Assembly (NCBI GenBank): GCA_900095095.1
Contig: FMBT01000300.1
Location: 310,001-374,000, forward strand
Reading direction: 5' to 3'
Length of the DNA stretch: 64,000 nt
Origin: Fragilariopsis cylindrus CCMP1102
Taxonomy: Eukaryota; Bacillariophyta; Bacillariophyceae; Bacillariales; Bacillariaceae
This document shows positions 57,129-64,000 of the stretch, in pieces (positions within the stretch are counted from its first letter, which is position 1; every line of letters begins with the position of its first letter). Under the pieces are notes generated by a model that did not search any database, had not been told where the DNA came from, and worked only from the letters and a program-made list of their open reading frames with translations. The position numbers and the translations under genes are program-made.

Positions 57129-59230
57129 GCGTAAGTTATCATTGTCAGAAGTATTGCGGTTTTGTTCTTGTTGCTGTTGAATTTGATCCGATGACGACGA
57201 AGCAGTAGTAGATGAAGATTTTTCTTTCCAGCCCATTCTTTGAAGCATTTGATGGCCTACATTAGTCTCATTTAAAGGATCACTTCCGGGTGCAGTCGTA
57301 GTAGTACTAATAGATTCCTGTCGTTGGGACGACTCTACAAATTGTAGTACGGATTTTTCATTGGGAAGCCGTCGTCGAAAAGATGGAATTCCATTTGCAG
57401 GAGCGCTCAAATCTGATCCATGAAGCCGTCTTCGTTTTTCCGCACGGTCTGTGTATCCAACGGAAGTTGTAGATGTATTTGTATTTGCTACGACCTTGTT
57501 ATCTGTCTTTCGCTTTGTGTCGTCGCCCTCCTCTTTTTTCTGTTGTTGTTGTTGTTGTAGTTGCTGTTTCTCTTGAAGTTTCAAAACATTTTGCTTGTGA
57601 AGATCGGAAGATTTTTCATGTAGTCGTAGCTTGTCCAGATTAGGAAATTTACGCTTACAAAGTATACAAATTGGTTTACCCTTAGCTGTAGTTCGAACTT
57701 TTGTTGCGCTTATCGTTTCAACGGCCTTATTAGTGGCTTTTTCTATACTATTACTACTTGTAGTGGTAACATTATTATTATTCTGTTTCGATTCAACCCC
57801 CTTTTTGATCCACTTTTCGATGTTTGCGATCTGCTCTTTCTTTACTTTAGAAATAGTCGTAGTAGCCTCTGCTGTAGAACAAGTACTACTACTAGCGGTG
57901 ACGACGGCGGTCAATGATGATGACTTGACTTTCTTAGTTTTTAATTTGATAGTTTTTAATTTGATCGCAATTTTCGGTTTGGACGTCTTCTGGTTGCTGT
58001 TATTATTTCCGTCGTTCTTTACAACTACTGCTCCTCCATTATCTTCGTGTTGTTCGAGTTGTTCAGTTGTCATTTTTTGTACTTGAACGAATGGTGGTTC
58101 CTTTGTTTCGTCGTATCGAAAATAACTAGATTCCTTATTACCATAATACAATTTACTTTTTGGATCATAAAAAAAATCAGATATTGATTCATAAAACATA
58201 GCAGAACGAGAATCGAAGACGAATGCAGAACCATCATTTTCAAATGATGGTGGCCATTCGTTTGGCTTTCGTTGTTGTTTATTATCTTTTTCAGTTATTC
58301 CTTTGTAATAATGGTTATTATCATCATTATTATTATCATCATCCTCGTAGTCACCGCCGCCACCGCCGCGTCTACCTTCATAATCATTTAAATTATTACG
58401 ACGATGGTCACGATCACGATCACGATTGCGATCACGACCACGATGAGGACTAGGAGATCTTCTACTTCGGTCATCCCTACTACTACCTGAATAATAATCA
58501 TCACGACGACGAGAAGATCTTTCCTCCGAATGACGAGAAGTGGATCTACTACTAGTAGGCTCAGAATAATATATATTTTTGTCATCATCATCATCGTCGT
58601 CGTTGTCGTCGTTGTACCGTTTTCTTCGGTTATTACTTCTTCTTCCTCTAACGTCGTAGTCATCGTTTGTATTACCATTATCGTTATCATAGAAAGGATA
58701 ACGATCATCATTATTATCATTATCGTCATAGTTATTGTTGGATTTTCTATGTGCGAATCGTTGAGAATCTCCTCTCCCATCTCGTGACATTGAACGATCT
58801 TTGTAAAAGGATAGGGTGGGGGGGGGGGGGGGGGAGAGAAGAGGAAAAAAGTACGACATTATTTTTGAAAAAAATAGTGATAATAATGTATGTAATGTAG
58901 TGATGATAAATAAATAAATGTCGTGAGAAATACTGTACAACAATTAATTCTTTCGTTTTTCAATGTTGTATGCCGACGACGGACGAATGCTAGTCTACCT
59001 GCTACTGTTATTTCTCCATTTCTAATATTCCGTGATGACGATGCGAATGACGATGCTGATGATGATAAGGACGGCTCACGCTTCGTTTGGTATCCTCTAT
59101 CTCTATTGTTGTAATTGTCCCTCCGGCGATTACTACTACTAGTAGTGGTAGTAGTAGTAGTATTAGTATCATCGACGACGATAACAGTGTCTTGCTGCTG
59201 GGCCTTAAGAATACATTCTCGATTCTCCAT
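57039..59230 (-). CDS. RBM5/RBM10-like splicing factor: OCRE, C2H2 finger, G-patch (2 exons)
   Basis: Exon 1 is 59230-58999 and exon 2 is 58798-57039; the intron is 200 nt and the product 663 aa. After an RS/RD-rich N-terminal half ('RGRDRNRDRDRDHRRNN') come an OCRE repeat at about 262-312 ('MFYESISDFFYDPKSKLYYG'), a C2H2 finger at about 455-477 ('CILCKRKFPNLDKLRLHEKS') and a G-patch at about 588-600 ('VGHQMLQRMGWKE'). This is the order in RBM5, RBM10 and plant SUA, which control exon choice. The RRMs of those proteins are not visible here. The C-terminus 'NNNNSRPYGRSNSKNGIG' is produced by a tandem duplication that shifts the frame. The intron holds a poly-C tract (sense strand) 19-36 nt before the acceptor. 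Confidence 0.85.
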
Positions 59231-59758
59231 AATGAACAACTAACGACAACTATGATATGTCAGTGATGATTACAGGTAAATTTTATTTTGTTGCGCTTGA
59301 TTACTTCTGTCTTTTCCAAGTATCGTAACAGTATGTCTTATTCATTGATGGTAGGATGCAGTATTTAACTTTTTTGTTTGTTTGATGTTGTGTCGATTGT
59401 TTCTCTTCTTTTTGCTTCAAATTTGTTTTTGAAGCTTTCTTGCTCTTCCATGGTATTAAAGGTACGTAATGATAGTATTTTGATAGAGTATTAAAGGTAC
59501 GATAGAAAAAGATACAAGCGCGCAATAAAGTAAACAGAATCTAAATAATAGCGAAGGAATTTAGTTGCACAATGATGCACTATTACTAGTATCGAACAAT
59601 CGAAGAATCGAAGAATGAAGAATGAAGAAGAGCAATAACCAAGAGGGCACACATACAATATTTGAATTTGGTAGAAACGGTACAAACAACGGTACATCGG
59701 CGACAATCTAGCTACAACAACAAGAACAACAACAACAAGTTCAGCAGCAACAACAACA
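59231..59758. promoter_or_regulatory. Divergent gap between the RBM5-like and DCC genes
   Basis: About 530 nt; CAA repeats (59715-59758) directly precede the DCC start codon. No gene was seen. Confidence 0.5.
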
Positions 59759-60415
59759 ATGCTTCCTATCGATTTTGATGAATCGACGAAGGATTTGTTA
59801 GGTGTAGATAAAAAGGGAAATCAACGTGCATTATTTTTATATGATGGTGGTTGTGGTGTATGAAAATTCTTAGCAAAATTCGTTATTGAACGTGATATAG
59901 TAGATCATATTCGATTTACACCAATACAAACGAATTTTGCACAAGAATTATCTAATACGTATGGTATGCCAGCAGACGTATCAACTGCAATATTATTCAC
60001 TGGTGGAAGAAAAACAAATACAGGAAGAACTAGGGTACCAGTAGTAGGAAATGGCGACGAAAAAGAATGTTCTGGCACTAGTGCTAGTGGTGCTGGTAAT
60101 GGCACTGCCACTACTGCATACATCGAATCTGATTCGATATTGGTTATGTTTACATATTTAAAATTTCCATATTTTATTTTAGGTTATATAGCATTATATA
60201 TGGTACCGAAAATAATACGTGATATAGGATATCGTTTATTTGCTAAAAATAGAGGAACAATCTGGATTTTTATTAAAAAAATAACCGGAATGGGTGATAC
60301 ACTTATGTATAAATATAAAGATAGTGTACTTGGTTTAGAAAACGACAAGGATAAGGATAGTATATTGGAAAGTTGGGGTTTCAACGAACCAACAACAACA
60401 AGTATTGGTTCTTAA
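59759..60415 (+). CDS. DCC-family thiol-disulfide oxidoreductase with in-frame TGA at the CxxC motif (candidate selenoprotein)
   Basis: Start ATG 59759, stop TAA 60413-60415, 219 codons in one exon with a single internal TGA at 59861-59863. The DCC family is defined by a thioredoxin-like D-G-x-C-x-x-C motif near the N-terminus. Here the frame reads 'ALFLYDGGCGV', TGA, 'KFLAKFVIERDIVDHIRFTP', so TGA falls exactly at the second Cys (residue 35), giving Cys32-Gly-Val-Sec35 if it is decoded as selenocysteine. The remainder is intact: 'IRFTPIQTNFAQELSNTYGM', a Gly/Thr-rich insert, then 'YLKFPYFILGYIALYMVPKI', the hydrophobic segment common in the family. CxxU is the usual selenoprotein form of a CxxC redox centre. 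I did not find a convincing SECIS hairpin by eye in the 440 nt downstream. A simple nonsense mutation remains possible. Confidence 0.8.
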
Positions 60416-60854
60416 AATAATAATTATATGGAAGATTATTATTGTTTTTGATCGAGTTTTATCATCGCTGCATACAAAATGATGTTGGAATGACATTCGT
60501 GACACCCCCCCCTAATCTTCTGACACATCCGACTATACTTACCGTATATTACATCCGTTTGTTTTTGGTGTAATAGTACTGTATACAGTCAAAAGATTTT
60601 TGTCAAACAAACACGAATTGATACAACACATTATGTAATTCACTGTGATACAACATTACATCAAAAAAACAACTGTAAGAACAGTTATTAGACATATTAT
60701 ATTAATAATATGCACTACGTTTATATATATCGGCAGTATTATTGTCTGCAGACTACTACACGTCTAGCAATTTGTACCTACAAAGAAACAATTACACAAA
60801 CGTACAGTCATTTTTTAACATTGACCATTTTATGTCAATAAGTGCTTTTAGCTC
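60416..60854. other. 3' region of the DCC gene; place to look for a SECIS element
   Basis: About 440 nt. Hairpins visible: AACTGT-AAGA-ACAGTT near 60668-60690 and ATTACATC with GGTGTAAT around a 11-nt loop near 60549-60575. Neither has the ATGA/AA/GA core of a SECIS. A weak stem GTTGGA...TCCGAC (about 60483-60533) encloses ATGA but no proper upper helix. No gene was seen. Confidence 0.5.
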
Positions 60855-61996
60855 TTAGGGAAAATTCTGTCGGGATTTCAGCTCTTTTCCCTCATAGTAT
60901 TCAACTGCAAACGGATCTAAAAAGTACGAATGCTTTAAGATGTGGTTTGGCTCTTCGATCTCCTCTGACGTCACATCGAATGCATCAATGTAATTCACGA
61001 AATCATCACGAGTGACATCCGGGCTTCTAGAATTCTTGAACCATCCATCGACCCATCCCAAACCCTTGGCCCCAATCCTGCTCTCAGAATTGGCCAGGAA
61101 ACTACCATTAAGGGCTACGTCGTCCTTATTCCAGAGGATGCAGATCTTACCATTGGGCGTACCGTCAGATTTCTTGGTGAGCATGCCAAAGAAATGGGTT
61201 GCCTTTTCATACTTGTTCCCGCTGACTTTCTTCTGCGAGGGGAAGCAATATCCTTCATTTGGCTCCTTGTGAAAAATGTCGTAGGGAACGTCCTGTAAAG
61301 AAAGAAAAAAGTTGGAGGTAGTATAATTTAGGTGTTAGCGTCGCATCCATCCATCCAAAAGTCAATTCGCAAACTTCCATCAGGTTTTCGTTATTAATCA
61401 AATTTATTACTTACAGCCGCAACCATGAAGATATTATCAAACGTAACATCTGGTGTCGCGCTAGCACAGGCACCGTTGAAGACGGCATGGTTGCCCATAC
61501 TGTGCATAAGCAACGACTTGCGAGAAAAGGTATCATTCGGAATAAAGTCCACGAAGGCCTTCATTGCATTACCCGCATTCATAGATTTATCCTGATCACC
61601 ATAATACGCCAAAGTATTTCCCTCGCTGGCCCAGATTACGGGGACGTGATAATATATATCTTTCTTCTGAAAGTTGGAGTAGTTGTACTCTAAATAATCA
61701 CTGGGCTCGACGTCGAAGCCATGCACGAGAAAAAGAGGGGAGCTTGTTGTGGAAGAAGCATCGATGATTTTTTTGGCCTCGTCGATGGATAACTTTGTGG
61801 CAGAGAATTTGCGCTTTCCCCTTCCAACTTGTTGGGGGTCGCTGATCTCTCTGATTTTGTGGAGAAAGACGGCTTCAACACCATTACCCTCGTATTCGTT
61901 GAAGGTTACCACATTGGATGAGCCGGCTTCAGCCTTGGTGATAATGGTCGTTACGATGAGTCCATCGTATTCTATGGCAACTCGTTCAGCGCTCAT
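60855..61996 (-). CDS. Alpha/beta hydrolase, DUF900-like (2 exons)
   Basis: Exon 1 is 61996-61415 and exon 2 is 61292-60855; the intron is 122 nt and the product 339 aa. Oxyanion-side motif 'PLFLVHGFDVEPSDYL' and nucleophile elbow 'SLLMHSMGNHAVFNG' (Ser about residue 167) are followed by 'NIFMVAADVPYDIFHKEP', where 'VAADV' is the usual strand after the elbow in DUF900 proteins and carries the acidic residue. A late 'HSYFLDP' provides a candidate catalytic His. No signal peptide or membrane segment. The substrate is unknown; lipase-like or esterase activity is inferred from the fold. Confidence 0.8.
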
Positions 61997-62124
61997 GATT
62001 GTTTGTCTCTATTTGTGTTTTATGCGATATTATTGTAGAGTAGTGAGACTTCAAGTAGTAGTTTTAGTTTATTAACACTACATTATGTGCTTTCATATTA
62101 CATAATATATTACACATACTAACG

Positions 62125-62178
62125 TTACTGTGCAGTACGCCTAGGACTATTCCCAGGCGTACTAGTACTGCACAGTAA
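62125..62178. repeat. Near-perfect inverted repeat
   Basis: TTACTGTGCAGTAC (62125-62138) pairs with GTACTGCACAGTAA (62165-62178), and CGCCT (inner left) with AGGCG (inner right), with TAGTAC looped out on one side. It could be a small foldback element or a hairpin. No gene overlaps it. Confidence 0.7.
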
Positions 62179-62328
62179 TTTATACTGTACGTAGATACAT
62201 GGTACAATGGTAGGACAGTATAAAATTGTAGTGCCCCTGATTTCTTCTCTTTTGCCGGGAGCAAAACCCGCGTCAACTTTACAAATAGTGACTGAATCAA
62301 TCACGAACTGAATAACAACCATGATGTA

Positions 62329-62594
62329 CAGTCTACGCTCGATAAGAAATACACTCATAATTTTCGGACTTGGTGTGTTTCTTATGGAGAGTGTGTTTCT
62401 TATGATTTCTCGTACGGCTAGGGTTAGGGCTAGGATTAGGGCGATCCAATGAGTTTTATCGCGATCCATTGAGTCAATCACTACACGGGATCCACTACAG
62501 GCTATTTAGTCACGAGTCCCGGTAAAACTGATCTGGTGTATTTCTTATAGAGCGTGTATTTCTTAAATGTGTATTTCTTATCGAGCGTAGACTG
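62329..62594. mobile_element. MITE-like 266-bp element with 26-bp perfect TIRs and TA duplication
   Basis: It starts CAGTCTACGCTCGATAAG (62329) and ends with the exact reverse complement (ending 62594). The perfect arms are 26 bp and a TA sits directly on each side. CAGT...ACTG ends with TA target duplication fit the IS630/Tc1/mariner/pogo superfamily. It has no coding capacity, so it is a non-autonomous MITE. Internal copies of TATTTCTTAT form subterminal repeats. Confidence 0.85.
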
Positions 62595-62618
62595 TATTAT
62601 TATTCATGTCTCGTAGTA

Positions 62619-62770
62619 CAGTATGCGCTCGATAAGAAATACACTCCCAATTTTCGGACTTGGTGTGTGTCTTATAGAGCGTGTGTTTCTTATGATTTCA
62701 CATACGGCCAGGGTTTGGGTGAATTCCAATGAGTTTTATCGCGAGTCATTGAGTCAGTCACTACACGGAT
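62619..62770. mobile_element. Partial second copy of the same MITE family
   Basis: It begins CAGTATGCGCTCGATAAG 25 nt after the first element and matches it through 'TTTTCGGACTTGGTGTGT', 'CCAATGAGTTTTATCGCGA' and 'TCACTACACGG'. The far end is missing or too diverged to see. About 150 bp remain. Confidence 0.75.
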
Positions 62771-63496
62771 GTTGCTATCTTCTGGGTCTACACGTTCCCA
62801 ATTGGGATCGTTGCATCTGTAGAGGACTATGGTAGGAGACATCTTGAAGAAGTTGTCTTTGCTGATGTTGTTGCTATTGCTATTGCTGTTGTTAAGGTCA
62901 AGGTCAAAGTCTTTGATATTGATTGTGTTGTAAAGGGTTGGCAATACAAAACAAACAATCGAAATGAAAATGATGTGATTTTTATGTTCACGATATATGT
63001 TTGTACAGTACATCCTTCAGCTAACGCTTAGTTCCTACATACGCGCTATGGCGAGGAATTATTACACGATAAAAGCGTGTTAAACCCTTCAAAATCTATC
63101 CACAAAATGCGAAATTTTATCTAATAATTCTTTTAAGAGAGCAAATTAAATCAATGATTGGTTTGAGCTGTTGGTTTTATTTAACTAAACACGACTAAAC
63201 GAAAAACGGAAAGATGTGATTTTTTTGTTACGATTGCTGAGATGAGATCGAAACAGACTAAAGAAACGTATAATATGTTTCTGTTTCTCTTATCATTCTA
63301 GAATGAAACCAACAGCAATGAAAACCAATTTCCTACGTAGTACTTACTAGTATGTAGTGACAGTCCTTCGTCGACTAGTACACTGATGCACAGGTTGTCA
63401 TGTTCATCCATTAATAAGGGTCATAACATAAAATTATCTCACTTGCAAAACAACAAATTCTTCACAACAACTCAATCTCGCAAAAAACAACGAACA
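62771..63496. other. Intergenic gap, nothing recognised
   Basis: About 725 nt. A short simple-repeat stretch (GTTGCTATTGCTATTGCTG near 62870) is seen. No gene. Confidence 0.5.
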
Positions 63497-64000
63497 ATGG
63501 ACTCTACTAACAATAACAATAACAATAACAATGACCGTGTAGTGATTGGTGTTACTTTAGATGACAAACACTGCATCACCTGTGTTAAGAGAGGTGGATT
63601 ATGTAGCCCCGTAAGACATGATTTTTTTTCACTGAAAACACGTGAAGAATGTGATATGAAAAAAAGAAACTATAAGAACAATAACAAAATCCTCATTGTT
63701 AATGTAGAAGATAAGCTCCCTATCAGCAAATTACATTCGGCTACAGCAACAGCTCCTCCGGCACCAACTCCTGCACCAACTCAAGCAACATCTCAAGCAA
63801 GAACTCAAGCAACGGCTCCATCAACAGCTCCACGAACTGCTTCACGAACTGCTCCACGAACAGCAGCAGCAGCAGCACCAACTCCTGCACCAACTCAAGC
63901 AACAATGGACGTCCTCATTTCTGGATTTGCAACATTGCGAATTACTACACCCGAGGAAGCAGCAGCTGCAGCAGCAGCGGCAGCAGCAGCAGCAGATTTG
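63497..64000 (+). CDS. Start of an Ala/Thr/Pro-rich protein, runs off the window
   Basis: ATG at 63497; the frame stays open for 168 codons to the window end. It begins MDSTNNNNNNNNDRVVIGV, then 'DDKHCITCVKRGGLCSPVRH', a short Cys-bearing segment (C-x2-C...C). Next comes a low-complexity block of 'APTPAPTQAT', 'APSTAPRTASRTAPRTA' and long Ala runs. The two copies of 'APTPAPTQAT' suggest internal repeat expansion. No family is recognised. The N-terminal Cys segment and the start codon context (AACAATGG) support a real gene. Confidence 0.6.
   Translation, partial: MDSTNNNNNNNNDRVVIGVTLDDKHCITCVKRGGLCSPVRHDFFSLKTREECDMKKRNYKNNNKILIVNVEDKLPISKLHSATATAPPAPTPAPTQATSQARTQATAPSTAPRTASRTAPRTAAAAAPTPAPTQATMDVLISGFATLRITTPEEAAAAAAAAAAAADL

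Noticed and set aside
58388-58787. Both-strand ORFs rich in Met/Thr/Ile or Val/Ile near the RBM5-like gene
   Set aside because: Shadow frames of the Arg/Asp-rich coding repeats.
59856-59877. A very short intron (18 nt, GTGTATG...TTAG) that would remove the TGA in the DCC gene
   Set aside because: It would keep frame but delete the second redox residue, and introns this short are not expected in diatoms, whose introns here are 80-250 nt.
60470-60540. SECIS element downstream of the DCC gene (ATGA near 60480-60495)
   Set aside because: A lower stem GTTGGA/TCCGAC is possible, but no 11-14 bp upper helix with an AA loop and a GA return could be drawn. Left as unproven rather than annotated.
62418-62442. 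Telomere-like TAGGGTTAGGG text
   Set aside because: Only two to three degenerate units inside the MITE; the second copy has a diverged version. Not a telomere.

Overview
This window reads as nuclear DNA of a photosynthetic stramenopile, most likely a diatom. The sequence is AT-rich. Introns are short (about 80-250 nt, GT-AG) and intergenic gaps are small. Several proteins start with a signal peptide that ends in a diatom-like A/S-F cleavage motif, as used for four-membrane plastids. There is a plastid-type K+/H+ antiporter, and a pair of LRR membrane proteins of which one carries a WASH-CCDC53-like N-terminus. The species cannot be named from the sequence alone. I found no tRNA, rRNA or CRISPR array.

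Layout. 1-6 kb: nucleolar RRM protein (NIFK/Nop15 type), a VOC/glyoxalase-fold protein, an orphan ORF, and a helicase-associated-domain protein with internal duplications. 6-14.4 kb: two divergent histone pairs, H2A-H2B and H3-H4, on either side of a six-exon mitochondrial methylmalonyl-CoA mutase gene. All four histone genes end in the same 16-nt stem-loop plus a downstream AAACAGA element. 15-24.5 kb: plastid lipid-associated protein, GPKOW/Spp2 splicing factor, KEA/Kef antiporter and the AP-1 mu adaptin. 24.7-30 kb: two paralogous membrane-anchored metallophosphoesterases on the minus strand with an ankyrin gene between them. 30.7-33.5 kb: a methyltransferase and a HIR/SPFH protein. 33.9-36 kb: gene-poor, with a decayed Copia gag fossil.

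36-42.2 kb: two tandem LRR membrane proteins with matching four-exon structure. 42.9-48.5 kb: a large acidic TPR protein and a trigger-factor N-domain protein. 50-53.2 kb: a 1051-residue protein with five C2HC zinc-binding modules. 53.9-56.5 kb: DPM1 mannosyltransferase (with a one-base frame break) and a five-exon Gfo/Idh/MocA oxidoreductase. 57-59.2 kb: an RBM5/RBM10-like splicing factor. 59.8-60.4 kb: a DCC-family thiol oxidoreductase whose CxxC motif reads C-G-V-TGA, a strong selenocysteine candidate. 60.9-62 kb: an alpha/beta hydrolase. 62.3-62.8 kb: a 266-bp TIR element and a partial second copy. 63.5 kb to the end: the start of an Ala/Thr-rich protein that leaves the window.

Most genes are unrelated housekeeping genes, as expected for a eukaryotic chromosome. 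The linked systems are the histone cluster with its shared 3' processing signals, the splicing factors GPKOW and RBM5-like, and the two tandem or near-tandem paralog pairs (phosphoesterases and LRR proteins). The most novel signal is the in-frame TGA in the DCC protein, followed by the histone 3'-end elements. Exon joins were worked out by hand from splice sites, reading-frame arithmetic and remembered family alignments; none was checked against transcripts.
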